A stretch of 42,928 nucleotides of DNA from Propionibacteriaceae bacterium (GCA_030537675.1 JAUNVL010000008.1:8764-51691), one strand, 5' to 3'. Positions 1 through 10,123 are shown, numbered from the stretch's first letter. The notes: generated by a model not told the origin, from the sequence alone. A program made the numbers and translations.

Positions 1-938
1 CTGGGCGACGCGCTCGGGCTGGGCGACGCCACCGGGTTGCCGGGCGCCGACGTGGCGGGGCTCGGCACAGGCGATGCGGACGGGGAGGGCGAGGCGACCG
101 GCGCGGAGGGAAGCGGCGCGGTCGACCCCGGTGGCGGCTGCTTGTAGCCCATGCCCGTGGTGTCGACGACGACGGTGCTGCCACTCAGCCACGGCTCCGG
201 GTTGGTGAAGTTCCCGTCCGCGATCACCTCGAAGTGCAGGTGGCAGCCAGTGGAGTATCCGGTGGAACCCACGCGCCCCACCCCTTGGTGTGCCGTCACC
301 GTCTGCCCCACGTTCACGCCGATGGCCGAGAGGTGGTTGTAGGTGGTGACGACGCGGTGGCCGCCGATCATGCCGTGGTCGATCTTCACCTGGATGCCGT
401 TGCCACCAGCCCATCCGGTGCGCGTGACGGTACCCGGCGCTGCTGCGCCCACGGGCGTTCCGCAGGGAGCGGCGAGGTCAAGGCCCGAATGCAGTTTCCA
501 GACGTGACGGATGGGATGGAACCTCATGCCGAAACGCGATGTCTTGCGGCCCTGCACCGGCATGCTCAGCAGCGTGCCCGTGCCGGGCTTCACCGACGGG
601 ATGGCCGCCGTCGGAACGCTGGAGGGGACGGTCAGGACGTTGGTGTCCTCGCCGGGCGCTTCTTCGAGGGCGGACGATTGCTCTGTGACAGTCGTGCTGG
701 TTCGTGCGACGGGCAGCAGCGGAATCTGCGCGTTGGCCGACAACTCCCTCGGAGCACCGGACGGCATGGGCATTTCAGGCTGCGTGGTCGCAACAGACTT
801 CGGAGCGGGAGGCTGCACGATCGGGGCCATCGGCACGGCCACTCTGTCTCCGGGCTGGGTACCGAGGGAGACGAACAAACCGACCATGAGCACAGAAGAC
901 ACGGCCGCGACGAGCGACCTGAACCTCTGCATTCCCAT
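1..938 (-). CDS. Secreted M23 (LytM) family metallopeptidase, 3' end outside window
   Basis: Likely a zinc endopeptidase that cuts peptidoglycan cross-links outside the membrane. Reading leftward from 938, the frame stays open to the window edge, so the C-terminus is missing. The N-terminus (MGMQRFRSLVAAVSSVLMVG) is a signal peptide or membrane anchor. A proline/alanine-rich linker of about 100 residues follows, then the peptidase domain with an HSGLD segment (first Zn ligands, HxxxD) and the HLHFE segment carrying the HxH motif. The visible C-terminal part is a Pro/Ser/Ala tail with a repeated ASPSPSASP unit, which suggests a wall-spanning stalk. The start at 938 is preferred over the ATG at 932 because AGGGGAG lies 5 nt upstream. 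It diverges from cca. Confidence 0.9.
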   Translation of the reverse strand, partial: MGMQRFRSLVAAVSSVLMVGLFVSLGTQPGDRVAVPMAPIVQPPAPKSVATTQPEMPMPSGAPRELSANAQIPLLPVARTSTTVTEQSSALEEAPGEDTNVLTVPSSVPTAAIPSVKPGTGTLLSMPVQGRKTSRFGMRFHPIRHVWKLHSGLDLAAPCGTPVGAAAPGTVTRTGWAGGNGIQVKIDHGMIGGHRVVTTYNHLSAIGVNVGQTVTAHQGVGRVGSTGYSTGCHLHFEVIADGNFTNPEPWLSGSTVVVDTTGMGYKQPPPGSTAPLPSAPVASPSPSASPVPSPATSAPGNPVASPSPSASP

Positions 939-1112
939 ACGGACTCCCCTGAGCCACGACGTCAGCCAACCATTGCCGGACACCGACCCCCATGGAACCA
1001 TACATCGCGCCTGGTCCGCCATAGTCCCGGCAAATCAGGCACTCCTGATGAGCTCGGCAGCCAATAGCCTCCCAGTAACCCGCCGGCAGGGGTGGGCGTA
1101 AGGTGTGTGCCC

Positions 1113-2555
1113 ATGCCGAGCCTCACCCAAGCCCAGACGAACGCCGTGGAGCAATTGCTGCGTATCTCCGCCGTCATCGACCAACTGGGGCACCTCTTCG
1201 AGGACGCCGGCCACCGCCTCTTCCTGGTGGGCGGTTCGGTGCGCGACGCGTTGCTGGGCCGCCTCGGTCATGACCTCGACTTCACCACGTCGGCGCACCC
1301 CGATCTCACCCACGAACTGCTGAAGCGCTTCACTCCCTCCACATGGGACATTGGCCGCGATTTCGGCACCATCGGCGCCATGAAGCGCGACGGTGGCAAC
1401 GAGTGGCAGATCGAGATCACCACCTTCCGCGCCGACATCTACCGCAGCGAGTCCCGCAAACCCGAGGTGGCGTTCGGCGACACGCTGGAGGGGGACCTGG
1501 TCCGTCGCGACTTCACGGTCAACGCCATGGCGGTCGACGTGTTGACGAAGGAGTTCATTGACCCCTACTCCGGTCTGCAGGATCTGGCGGACGGCGTCCT
1601 TCGCACCCCATCCACACCGGAGATGTCGTTCTCGGACGACCCGCTGCGCATGATGCGCGCGGCGCGCTTCGCCTCCCGCCTCGGTTTCCGCGTGGCCCCG
1701 GAGGTGGTGGCCGCGATGACGTCGATGGCCGAGCGCATCACGATCGTCTCCGCTGAGCGCGTCCAGGCGGAACTCACCGGGCTGCTCCTGACGGACTCGC
1801 CGCGCGCGGGGCTGGACCTGCTGGTGCGCACCGGCATTGCCGAGTACATCCTGCCCGAGCTGCCCGCCCTGCAACTCGAACTCGACGAACACCACCGCCA
1901 CAAGGACGTCTACGAGCACTCGCTGACCGTCCTTGAGCAGTCCATCGACCTGGAGAAGGCCCGCGGCCACTCCCCCGATCTCATCGGACGGCTGGCAGCG
2001 CTGCTCCACGACATCGGCAAGCCCGCCACCCGACGTTTCGAGGGCGCCAAGGTCACGTTCCACCACCACGACATCGTCGGGTCGAAGCAGGTGAAGCGAC
2101 GCCTGCGCGCACTCAATTATCCCAACGCAGTCGTGAAGTCGGTGGCCAAACTGACGGAGCTGCACCTGCGGTTCCACGGCTACGGCGACGGCCAGTGGAC
2201 CGATGCCGCCGTGCGCCGCTACGTCCGGGACGCGGGCGACGAACTCGAGCGCCTCCACATCCTCACCCGCTCCGACTGCACCACCCGCAACAGGGACAAG
2301 GCCACCCGCCTGCGCCGCAACTATGAGGAGCTGGAGTGGAGGATCGACGAGCTCGCACAGGCCGAGGAGCTCAACTCGCTCCGGCCGCATCTCGACGGCC
2401 AGCAGATCATGTCCATCCTGGGCATTCCACCGGGCCGTGAGGTGGGCAAGGCCTACGCTTTCCTGCTGGAGCACCGCACGGAACACGGCCCCGTCGGGCA
2501 TGAAGAGGCGGAGCGCCTGTTGCGCGACTGGTGGGCTGGTCGCGGGGAGGCGTGA
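1113..2555 (+). CDS. cca: CCA tRNA nucleotidyltransferase (poly(A) polymerase family) with HD domain
   Basis: Adds or repairs the 3'-CCA end of tRNAs in the cytoplasm. The protein has 480 residues, normal for the actinobacterial family (called pcnA in mycobacteria). The nucleotidyltransferase signature LVGGSVRDALLG begins near residue 38 and is followed by the metal-binding DLD (D54, D56). RRDFTVNAMA is the usual family motif. A C-terminal HD domain is seen as LLHDIGKP (H299, D300). The ATG at 1113 is chosen because AAGG lies about 9 nt upstream; an in-frame GTG at 1092 has poor spacing to any ribosome site. It is followed after 35 bp by the DUF6049 gene and then murJ, the arrangement known from many actinobacteria. 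Confidence 0.95.
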   Translation: MPSLTQAQTNAVEQLLRISAVIDQLGHLFEDAGHRLFLVGGSVRDALLGRLGHDLDFTTSAHPDLTHELLKRFTPSTWDIGRDFGTIGAMKRDGGNEWQIEITTFRADIYRSESRKPEVAFGDTLEGDLVRRDFTVNAMAVDVLTKEFIDPYSGLQDLADGVLRTPSTPEMSFSDDPLRMMRAARFASRLGFRVAPEVVAAMTSMAERITIVSAERVQAELTGLLLTDSPRAGLDLLVRTGIAEYILPELPALQLELDEHHRHKDVYEHSLTVLEQSIDLEKARGHSPDLIGRLAALLHDIGKPATRRFEGAKVTFHHHDIVGSKQVKRRLRALNYPNAVVKSVAKLTELHLRFHGYGDGQWTDAAVRRYVRDAGDELERLHILTRSDCTTRNRDKATRLRRNYEELEWRIDELAQAEELNSLRPHLDGQQIMSILGIPPGREVGKAYAFLLEHRTEHGPVGHEEAERLLRDWWAGRGEA

Positions 2556-2578
2556 ACTGTCAGAGGACGCTGGCAGTC

Positions 2579-2584
2579 TACGAT
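2579..2584 (+). promoter_or_regulatory. Candidate -10 element for a leaderless DUF6049 mRNA
   Basis: TACGAT ends 6 nt before the GTG at 2591, and no usable Shine-Dalgarno sits at that start. This is the spacing expected if transcription begins at the start codon. No convincing -35 is visible. Confidence 0.35.
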
Positions 2585-2590
2585 GGAGCG

Positions 2591-4498
2591 GTGAAAGCGC
2601 CCGGATGGATTGTGCGCGCCCTCGTGGCAGTGGCAGTGGCCATCCCCACCCTGGCGCTCACGCCGTCCATGGCGCACGCGGAAAGCTCCAGCCTCGTGGA
2701 TGTCACCATCTCCACCACCACCTCCCCGGTGATTGACCTTTCCAAGCCCGAGCAGGTGGTGGAGCTCAGCGGGACCATCATCAACACCTCCACTGATCGC
2801 ACCCGCTACACCACCGTCGAATTCTGGAAGTCCACCGAGCCCATCACCACTGCGGAGCAACTCGACGAGGTGCTCGTCTCACCCGCCACGGAGCCGGTCG
2901 GGGAACGCCAGCAGCCCCCATCGGAGGAGTCGGGGCACGTTCAGGTCATCTCGCGTGAGGACTGGTTCAGCATGGGTCAGCGCGCCGACTTCACCGTGTC
3001 CGCCACCGTGGGGGAGCTCGAACTCACCACTGATGGTGCCGTCTACCTCGTCGGCGTGCAGGTGCGGGGGATCCCGGAGTACGGCGACAAACAGGTGGTG
3101 GGGCGTGGCCGCATCCTGTTGACGGCATCGTCCACACCCCTGGCCTTCACCCAGGTCGTGGAACTCGCGGCCGGTCCGAAGCGCAACCCGGACGGCGACT
3201 TCGTCGATGACTCCCTCGCCAAAGCCGTGGCAACGAACCTGGATGAGCTGCTCACACTGTGCGAGAACGTGGACGCCACCGTGCTGCTGGATCCGATGCT
3301 GCTGATGGACGTGCGGGCGCTCGCCAAGGACCACACGGTGAACGGTGAGCCAGTTCCGGCCAGCGACGACGCCGCTGCCTGGGTTGCCCGCCTGGAGGCC
3401 GTCATCGCCAAAGGTCGCGTCCTGCGGCTGCCGTGGGGTGACGTCGATCTTCCACGCGCCAGCGCTGCGGAGACCCTGACGGAGGCGATCCAGTGGGCCG
3501 ACGACGCCCTCACCGATCCCGTCCTGCGAAGACTGCCGTTGGCCGCTGACCTGGGCGAGAACGCCAACCCCGAGCTGGTGAGGGAACTCGGCCAGCTCGG
3601 TTTCAGCACCGTCATGGCCAACAACACTGGCGGCGGCAGCATCGGCCCCGTTCGTGTGGTGCGGATCAGTGACCCGCACCAGTCGGGCATGGGCCCCGGG
3701 GGCAGGAACACCGCGGCGCAACAGCTGTCGCGTCGGGTGGCGGAGGAACTCGTCGCCGAGATTCCACCCACGTACCTGGCCCGCACGGCCACCGAGACCC
3801 GTGGCGCAGCAGCATTGCCGTTGCAACGTCGCGTGGTGCCCATCACCCCCGACGATGCCGCCGCCACCTTCACCGCCAGCGAGGACGCCGCCCGGTGGGA
3901 TCAACTGTCGCGCCGCATCGATGACCTGCTCTCCAAGGCGTCCTTCCGACGCGACCTGACCGGCACCGACGATCTCCCCCAGCTCGAACGCGTGGCAGCC
4001 ACCGCACTGTCCTCCTTCTTCACCACGGAGGCGGACGCGATGCGCTGGCTGACGGCGAACCAGCCACCGGAGGTGAACCCGATGAAGATCACCATCAGCG
4101 CTGCGAGCTCCTTCGTCATGGGTTCCCGCACCAACAACTTCCCCGTCACCATCACCAACGCCCTGGAACTCCCGGTGACACTGCGGCTGGTCTTCGAGAG
4201 CGAAAGCCCTCAGCGCATCGCAGTTCCCGCCACGGATTTCGAAACCCTGGAGCCCGGTGAGAGCCTGACCCTGACGCTCACCCCGCAGGCGTCGTCCAAC
4301 AGCGTCGTCACGGTCAGGGGTCACATGGAGACCGTCAGCGGTGACACGTTCGGGGTTCCCGTCGTCATCGACATCACCGCCACCGAGCTCGGCCGGGTGG
4401 GCTGGATCATCATCATCATTTCCGGAGCAGTGGTGCTGGGTGGCACCGTGTGGCGGATCCGGGCCGTACAGGCCGAACGTTCCAAGGAGGACGCGTGA
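2591..4498 (+). CDS. DUF6049 family secreted/membrane protein
   Basis: The function is not firmly known. It belongs by position and architecture to the family of mycobacterial Rv3909, found between cca/pcnA and the MurJ-pseudokinase gene. The 635-residue protein starts with a signal peptide ending near SMAHA. It has a long extracytoplasmic region and one C-terminal membrane helix (GWIIIIISGAVVLGGTVW), followed by a short basic cytoplasmic tail. A beta-rich segment before the helix resembles an Ig-like fold. The GTG at 2591 is chosen because it places the signal peptide at the N-terminus; the frame is open upstream to 2531, inside cca. Its stop overlaps the murJ start, which indicates translational coupling and a shared envelope role. 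Confidence 0.85.
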   Translation: MKAPGWIVRALVAVAVAIPTLALTPSMAHAESSSLVDVTISTTTSPVIDLSKPEQVVELSGTIINTSTDRTRYTTVEFWKSTEPITTAEQLDEVLVSPATEPVGERQQPPSEESGHVQVISREDWFSMGQRADFTVSATVGELELTTDGAVYLVGVQVRGIPEYGDKQVVGRGRILLTASSTPLAFTQVVELAAGPKRNPDGDFVDDSLAKAVATNLDELLTLCENVDATVLLDPMLLMDVRALAKDHTVNGEPVPASDDAAAWVARLEAVIAKGRVLRLPWGDVDLPRASAAETLTEAIQWADDALTDPVLRRLPLAADLGENANPELVRELGQLGFSTVMANNTGGGSIGPVRVVRISDPHQSGMGPGGRNTAAQQLSRRVAEELVAEIPPTYLARTATETRGAAALPLQRRVVPITPDDAAATFTASEDAARWDQLSRRIDDLLSKASFRRDLTGTDDLPQLERVAATALSSFFTTEADAMRWLTANQPPEVNPMKITISAASSFVMGSRTNNFPVTITNALELPVTLRLVFESESPQRIAVPATDFETLEPGESLTLTLTPQASSNSVVTVRGHMETVSGDTFGVPVVIDITATELGRVGWIIIIISGAVVLGGTVWRIRAVQAERSKEDA

Positions 4499-7400
4499 GC
4501 ACTCAGGTCTCCACCACCAAGAAACTGTTGTCCGCGAGCGTTCTGATGGCGTCCGGCACGTTGGTCTCCCGGATCCTCGGGTTGGTGCGGGTGATGCTCA
4601 TCGTGTACATCCTCGGCAACACTTCTCGTCAGGCCGACATGCTGACGCTGGCCACGTCGGTGCCCAACTCCTTGTACATCCTCTTCGCCGGCGGCGCCCT
4701 CAACACCGTGCTGGTTCCCCAGATCGTGCGCGCCATCAAGAACGACGACGACGGCGGCGAGGCCTACACCAACCGCATCATGACGGCGTTCATCCTCATT
4801 GTGGGGATCGTGGCCGTCATCGTGACCATCGGCGCCCCGGTGGTGACGAGGCTCTACGCTGGTGGGGCATTCCAGGTCCCGGAGCTCGCGGACCAGTACG
4901 CGTCCATGGTGGCGCTGACGTACCTGACGCTGCCGCAGATCTTCTTCTACGGTGTGTTCTTCCTCCTGGCGCAAGTTCTCAACGCACGTGACCGGTTCGG
5001 TCCCATGATGTGGGCGCCCATCGCCAACAATGTCATCACCATCATCGTTCTTTCCGTCTACCTGTTCGTGTGGGGCACGGGTGACGACCACTCCCTCGCG
5101 TTCACCCCCGCACAGATCTGGACGCTGGGACTGGGGACCACCCTCGGCATCGCGGCCCAAACCGCCGTCCTGCTGCCGTATCTGCGCAAGGTGGGCTTCA
5201 AATTCCGGCCGCGCTTCGACCTCAAGGGGACGGGACTGGGCCACACCTTTTCGCTGACCAAATGGACCATCGGGTTCGTGGCAGTGAATCAGCTGGCGTT
5301 GTGGGTGGTGACCAAGCTCGCCACGTCGGCCACCGCAGTCGGCGGCGCCGGCCTGTTCGCGTACCAGAACGCCCACCTGCTGTGGATCCTGCCCCACTCG
5401 CTCATCACCGTATCGCTGGCCACCGCCATGCTGCCCAACGCCTCCCGTCTCGCCGCCGCCGGAGACATGCGGGGCGTCGGGCAGGAAACCACCAAGATCA
5501 TGCGTCTCGCACTGGTGGCGCTCGTACCCGCCACGGTGGGTTTCATCGCTCTGTCAGAGCCCATCACCCAACTGCTGTTCGGCAACGGCGTGGGCGCACG
5601 AGACTCGAAATGGGTGGGGTTGGCGCTGGTCGCCTTCGCCGTCGGCCTGGTGCCGTTCACCGTTCAGTTCGTGTGCCTGCGCACCTACTACGCCATCGAG
5701 AACACGCGCACCCCCTTCCTCCTGCAGTGCATCATCGCTGCCGTCAACGCCGGAGGCGCGCTGCTGTTGGTGCGGTTGGTCACCAATCCGAACCTCCACG
5801 CAGCCGTCCTCGCCCTTTCCTACTCCATCGCCTACGTGGTGGGCGTGCTGGTGAGCTGGCAGATCCTGAAGCGCCATGTCCCCGACCTCGACGGCGGCAA
5901 CCTGATCCTGCACATCTTCCGCCTCACCCTGGGCGCCTCACTGGGCGGGGTGATCGCCTACATCACTGCCCGTCAGATCACCTCTGCCATGCCTGACAGC
6001 AAGCTGGGGCCCCTGCTGTCCGTCATCGCGGGGCTGGCCATCATCGGGCTCGTCTACGCCGGGGTGGGCAAGCTCCTGCAGGTGCGTGAAATCGGTGGAC
6101 TCTTCGATTTGTTGCGCGCCCGTCTCGGCCGAGGCGGAAAGAAGGCACCCGAGGCGGCAACGTCCGGGGCACAGGCTGAGGACATGGACCCCACCCGGCT
6201 GCAGGCCGCCGTCGACGTCGAGGAAGACCCGGACGAGGTCCCCGATGACGAGCGCGACACCATCGCTGACGGGTCCCTCCCAGCGGTATCCGACGTCAAC
6301 GACAGCACGGGCGAAGAATCCGAGCCCGAACCAGCAGAGGACGACGCAGAGGAGGCGGCCCCAGAAGAGGCGGTGCCCGTTGCTTCACTCGGCGAAGCCG
6401 GACAGCTCCTCAGCACGAGGTACCGACTTGAGGAACTGCTGGCCAGTCGCAACGGCATCGAGACCTGGCGCGCCCACGACCTCCAGCTGTCGCGGGATGT
6501 CCTTGCCCACGTAATGCCCTCCGGTGACGCCCGCATCCCCACCGTGCTGGACGCGGCCCGCACGGGCGCCGCCGCCACGGATTCGCGTTTCCTGCGCGTG
6601 CTCGACGTCGTCTCCCTCGACGACGACAGCGACGTGGGTGGCTACGTCGTCTGCGAGTACGCAGATGGCTCGCCCGTGTCGCAGTTGCTGCGCAACGTGC
6701 AGCTCAGCACGCTGGAAGCTGCGTGGATCGTGCGTGAGTTGGCCGATGCGCTCTCAGCGATGCACAACAACGGTCTGTTCCACGAGCAACTGACCCCTGA
6801 GAACGTCATCATCACCACGAGCGGGGCAGTGCGGCTCGTGGGCTTCGGTGTGGAATCAGTCCTTGCAGAAGAGGAGCGGCCTTCGAGCTGGAGCGCCAAG
6901 GAGGCCGCCGACGTCACGGCGCTCGCGGCTCTGCTCTACGCGCTGCTGTCGAACCACTGGCCCGGCAAGGCCGCGTGGGGGCTGCCTGCGGCCCCCATCA
7001 TCGGCGGAAGCCTGGTGGGACCACACCGGTTGCGCCCTGACGTACCTGCCCACCTGGACAAGATTTGCACCTCGGTCCTGTCGAACTCCGAAGAGACGGG
7101 CGATGCCCGCATCACCACGTCGTCGCAGTTGGCGGCGGCCCTGTCGAATGTCCTCGGCTCCGCCAATCCGTCACCCGACCTGGAGGACCGTCTGCGCAAC
7201 GGCTTCATCCAGGCGCCGGCGTCGGGACCAGACGTCGACCGGAATCCGGCACTGGCTGCGGCAAGTGTCATCGAGACCCGGCACCAGGAGGTCCACGAGC
7301 AGGCACTCGAGGAGATCGCTGCCCGCGATTTCAACGAGGACGAGACACTGGAGAACCCGCTGGAGTACCAACGGCGGCTGATGCCCACGAAACGGCCGGT

Positions 7401-7998
7401 CCTCTGGATCATTTTCGCGATCGCCGTGTCCACGCTCATCCTGTCGCTCATCTTTGTCCTGGGCAACCGCTCCAAGGACGAGGCAGGCCCCGCGGCCACC
7501 AGCACCACCCAGAGCCAGCAGCCGGGGGGTGAACTGGCCATCGTCTCGGGAGTCGACTTCGACCCGGCGGGTGATGGTGGCAACGACGAGGAGAACACCT
7601 CCCAGGTGCCGCTGGCCTTCGACGGCGACCCGGAGACGGGGTGGCCCACGCTTGAATACCGCAATCGTCCCAACCTCGGCGGGCTGAAGCCGGGCGTCGG
7701 GATCGTTCTCGACCTGGGTGAGGCGCGCGACGTCTCGTCGGTGGACGTCCAGTTCTCCGCACCCGGGACGTCGGTGGAACTGCGTGTGCCCGCCGACGCG
7801 GCGGCCGACAAGGCACCCATGGGGTCCCAGGAGGAATGGAGCATCGTCGCCAGCCAGACCGACGCCCCCGCGACCACCACCCTGACCCCCGAGGTTCCCG
7901 CCAACACCCGCTATCTGCTGCTGTACCTGACGAACCTGCCGGAGGTGAGCACGGCGCGCTATCGGTCGGAGATCAACAACGTGGTGGTCAACGGCTGA
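4495..7998 (+). CDS. murJ: MurJ-type lipid II flippase fused to a pseudokinase and extracellular discoidin-like domain
   Basis: Residues 1 to about 535 form the multi-helix MurJ/MviN domain that moves lipid II across the membrane. An acidic linker follows. Residues about 637-900 resemble a Ser/Thr kinase but are catalytically dead: the VAIK lysine position reads VLAH (about residue 672), HRD reads HEQ (about 763) and DFG reads GFG (about 783). One membrane helix (about 968-990) leads to a 155-residue extracellular domain resembling F5/8 type C (discoidin). The 1167-residue length and layout match Rv3910 of M. tuberculosis, whose pseudokinase is phosphorylated by PknB and bound by FhaA; the same control is inferred here. 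GTG at 4495 has AAGGAGG 5 nt upstream and overlaps the preceding stop by 4 bp. Confidence 0.95.
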   Translation: MSTQVSTTKKLLSASVLMASGTLVSRILGLVRVMLIVYILGNTSRQADMLTLATSVPNSLYILFAGGALNTVLVPQIVRAIKNDDDGGEAYTNRIMTAFILIVGIVAVIVTIGAPVVTRLYAGGAFQVPELADQYASMVALTYLTLPQIFFYGVFFLLAQVLNARDRFGPMMWAPIANNVITIIVLSVYLFVWGTGDDHSLAFTPAQIWTLGLGTTLGIAAQTAVLLPYLRKVGFKFRPRFDLKGTGLGHTFSLTKWTIGFVAVNQLALWVVTKLATSATAVGGAGLFAYQNAHLLWILPHSLITVSLATAMLPNASRLAAAGDMRGVGQETTKIMRLALVALVPATVGFIALSEPITQLLFGNGVGARDSKWVGLALVAFAVGLVPFTVQFVCLRTYYAIENTRTPFLLQCIIAAVNAGGALLLVRLVTNPNLHAAVLALSYSIAYVVGVLVSWQILKRHVPDLDGGNLILHIFRLTLGASLGGVIAYITARQITSAMPDSKLGPLLSVIAGLAIIGLVYAGVGKLLQVREIGGLFDLLRARLGRGGKKAPEAATSGAQAEDMDPTRLQAAVDVEEDPDEVPDDERDTIADGSLPAVSDVNDSTGEESEPEPAEDDAEEAAPEEAVPVASLGEAGQLLSTRYRLEELLASRNGIETWRAHDLQLSRDVLAHVMPSGDARIPTVLDAARTGAAATDSRFLRVLDVVSLDDDSDVGGYVVCEYADGSPVSQLLRNVQLSTLEAAWIVRELADALSAMHNNGLFHEQLTPENVIITTSGAVRLVGFGVESVLAEEERPSSWSAKEAADVTALAALLYALLSNHWPGKAAWGLPAAPIIGGSLVGPHRLRPDVPAHLDKICTSVLSNSEETGDARITTSSQLAAALSNVLGSANPSPDLEDRLRNGFIQAPASGPDVDRNPALAAASVIETRHQEVHEQALEEIAARDFNEDETLENPLEYQRRLMPTKRPVLWIIFAIAVSTLILSLIFVLGNRSKDEAGPAATSTTQSQQPGGELAIVSGVDFDPAGDGGNDEENTSQVPLAFDGDPETGWPTLEYRNRPNLGGLKPGVGIVLDLGEARDVSSVDVQFSAPGTSVELRVPADAAADKAPMGSQEEWSIVASQTDAPATTTLTPEVPANTRYLLLYLTNLPEVSTARYRSEINNVVVNG

Positions 7999-8002
7999 AC
8001 CG

Positions 8003-8031
8003 TTCCACTTTCCGGCCGTCGCGCTTACAAT
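8003..8031 (+). promoter_or_regulatory. Promoter of the VOC protein gene
   Basis: TTCCAC at 8003-8008, a 17-nt spacer and TACAAT at 8026-8031. The start codon is at 8040, 8 nt after the -10, and no Shine-Dalgarno is present, so the message is probably leaderless or nearly so. Confidence 0.55.
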
Positions 8032-8039
8032 CCTGTGCA

Positions 8040-8474
8040 ATGACAGAGCGACCGTGGGACCTGCAGGTGGCCGTCGACTGCGACGACCCGCACGAACTCG
8101 CCACATGGTGGGCGGAAGCCCTCTCCTGGGAGGTCGAACCGCAGGACGCGGAATTCATCCAGTCGATGGTTGACCAGGGATTCGCCCAGGAGTCCGAGGT
8201 GCGGACGTTTCGCGGCAAGCGGGTCTGGGCGGCCGGCGCAGCCGTCATCCACCCCGATGGTCATCAGCCCCGGCTGCTGTTCCAGCGCGTTCCCGAGGGC
8301 AGGACGGTGAAGAACCGGGTGCACTGGGATCTCCGCCGCCCTCATGGAAGCCCGACGTCCGAGGACGTGGAGCGACTCGTCACGATGGGGGCTCAACGTA
8401 TCGGCGAGGGCCAACAGGGCCCCCACAGCTGGGTGGTCCTGGCGGACCCGGAGGGCAACGAGTTCTGCGTCTGA
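8040..8474 (+). CDS. VOC (glyoxalase-like) fold protein
   Basis: A 144-residue cytoplasmic protein of the glyoxalase/bleomycin-resistance/dioxygenase (VOC) superfamily. It starts MTERPWDLQVAVDCDDPHELATW, typical of the actinobacterial glyoxalase-like group. It has the second beta-alpha-beta module (VHWDLRRP through HSWVVLADPEGNEFCV) with the familiar DPEGN-F-C ending. The substrate is unknown. The ATG at 8040 is the only start that removes an unrelated upstream segment overlapping murJ. It has its own promoter 41 bp after murJ, so it is probably not part of the murJ operon. It converges on glpK. Confidence 0.8.
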   Translation: MTERPWDLQVAVDCDDPHELATWWAEALSWEVEPQDAEFIQSMVDQGFAQESEVRTFRGKRVWAAGAAVIHPDGHQPRLLFQRVPEGRTVKNRVHWDLRRPHGSPTSEDVERLVTMGAQRIGEGQQGPHSWVVLADPEGNEFCV

Positions 8475-8555
8475 GGCGCATTTGGTGGCGACGACGAAGC
8501 CGGCCGGCGCGGGTCTCCCCACGCCGCCCGGCTGTCGATGCGGGTCAGTGACCGA

Positions 8556-10076
8556 TCATTCGACCACGTCGTCGTCAACCCAGTCGAAGGTCCGGGTGAC
8601 GGCCTTCTTCCAGTTGCGGTACAGACGCTGCTGATCTGCATCGTCCATGTCCGGGGTCCAGCGCTTGTCCTCGGCCCAGTTGTCGATGACGTCCTGCTCG
8701 CCCTCCCAGAATCCGACGGCGATGCCGGCGGCGTAGGCCGCGCCCAGTGCGGTGGTCTCTGCCACCTTGGGGCGGACGACGTCGACACCGAGCATGTCAG
8801 CCTGGAACTGCATCAGCATCTCGTTGCCGGTCATGCCGCCGTCCACCTTCAGCTCGGCGAGTTCCACGCCCGAATCGGCTTCCATGGCATCCAGCACCTC
8901 ACGCGTCTGGAAAGCCGTGGCCTCCAGGACGGCGCGGGCGATGTGGCCGCGGTTGACGTAGCGGGTGAGACCGACCAGAGCACCGCGCGCGGTGGACTTC
9001 CAGTACGGCGCGAACAGACCGGAGAACGCCGGCACGAAGTACGCACCACCGTTGTCCTCCACCGTCGCTGCGAGCTTCTCCACCTCGGGTGCGGAGTCGA
9101 ACATCTTCAGGTTGTCCCGCAGCCACTGCACCAGCGAACCGGTGACAGCGATGGAACCCTCAAGGGCGTAGATGGCGTCCTTGTCGCCGATCTTGTAGCA
9201 GACGGTGGTCAGGAGGCCATTCTTCGAGGGAACAATCTCCGTGCCCGTGTTGAGCAGCATGAAGTTGCCGGTGCCGTAGGTGTTCTTGGCCATGCCCACC
9301 TCGAAGCACGCCTGGCCGAAGGTGGCGGCCTGCTGGTCACCGAGAATGCCCGCGATCGGGACTCCCTGCAGCATGCCCTTGACGCGACCCTCACCGTAGA
9401 CCTCCGCCGAGCTGCGGATCTCCGGCAGCATCGACATCGGAATGGTCATGTCCGCGGCGATCTCCTCGTCCCAGCTCAGGGTCTTGAGATCCATGAGCAT
9501 GGTGCGCGACGCGTTGGTGACGTCGGTGATGTGCAATCCACCGTCGACGCCACCGGTCATGTTCCAGAGCACCCAGGTGTCCATGGTGCCCATGACGAGG
9601 TCGCCGGCTTCCGCCTTCTGGCGTGCCCCTTCGACGTTGTCCAGGACCCACTTGACCTTGGGGCCGGCGAAGTACGTGGCGAGTGGGAGTCCCACCCGTG
9701 CCTTGTACTTGTCCTGCCCCTCTTCACCGCCCAGGTCGTCGACGATCTTGGCGGTGCGGGTGTCCTGCCAGACGATGGCGTTGTAGACGGGCTCACCGGT
9801 GGTCTTGTCCCACACCAGCGTGGTCTCGCGCTGGTTGGTGATGCCGACTGCGGCGATGTCGCTGTAGTTCAGCGACTTCTTGCTCAGCGCGTCAGCGACG
9901 ACGGCGCGGATGTTGTCCCAGATCTCGACGGCGTTGTGCTCCACCCAGCCTGCGCGGGGGAAGATCTGTTCGTGTTCCTTCTGGCCAGTGGCGACGATCT
10001 GGCCGCCGTGGTCGAAGATGATGGCGCGGGAACTGGTGGTTCCCTGGTCGATTGCGAGTACATACTTCTCAGCCAT
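8556..10076 (-). CDS. glpK: Glycerol kinase
   Basis: Phosphorylates glycerol to sn-glycerol 3-phosphate with ATP. The 506-residue length is normal for the FGGY kinase GlpK. The N-terminal phosphate-binding segment ([15 protein letters not shown]), the glycerol-contact region with [14 protein letters not shown] in the first domain, and [22 protein letters not shown] followed by [13 protein letters not shown] in the second ATPase half are all present. GGAAGTGAG lies just upstream of the ATG. It is the second gene of a glpF-glpK pair with a 47-bp gap. A GlpR-type regulator is not encoded in the window. Confidence 0.97.
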   Translation of the reverse strand: MAEKYVLAIDQGTTSSRAIIFDHGGQIVATGQKEHEQIFPRAGWVEHNAVEIWDNIRAVVADALSKKSLNYSDIAAVGITNQRETTLVWDKTTGEPVYNAIVWQDTRTAKIVDDLGGEEGQDKYKARVGLPLATYFAGPKVKWVLDNVEGARQKAEAGDLVMGTMDTWVLWNMTGGVDGGLHITDVTNASRTMLMDLKTLSWDEEIAADMTIPMSMLPEIRSSAEVYGEGRVKGMLQGVPIAGILGDQQAATFGQACFEVGMAKNTYGTGNFMLLNTGTEIVPSKNGLLTTVCYKIGDKDAIYALEGSIAVTGSLVQWLRDNLKMFDSAPEVEKLAATVEDNGGAYFVPAFSGLFAPYWKSTARGALVGLTRYVNRGHIARAVLEATAFQTREVLDAMEADSGVELAELKVDGGMTGNEMLMQFQADMLGVDVVRPKVAETTALGAAYAAGIAVGFWEGEQDVIDNWAEDKRWTPDMDDADQQRLYRNWKKAVTRTFDWVDDDVVE

Positions 10077-10123
10077 TGAGACTCACTTCCTTGTGGTGGT
10101 TGGTGATGATCGTGCGCATGGGA

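Noticed and set aside
939-1112. c-di-AMP (ydaO) riboswitch upstream of the M23 gene
   Set aside because: Such elements often precede actinobacterial wall hydrolase genes, but no ydaO core motif could be seen in this 174-bp gap.
1035-2501. Long open frame antisense to cca (488 codons)
   Set aside because: High-GC antisense frame. The forward frame has all family motifs, while the antisense product is Val/Gly/Arg/His-rich without recognisable domains.
8538-10079. Long open frame antisense to glpK (513 codons)
   Set aside because: Shadow of a strongly conserved kinase gene. It has no ribosome site or family motif.
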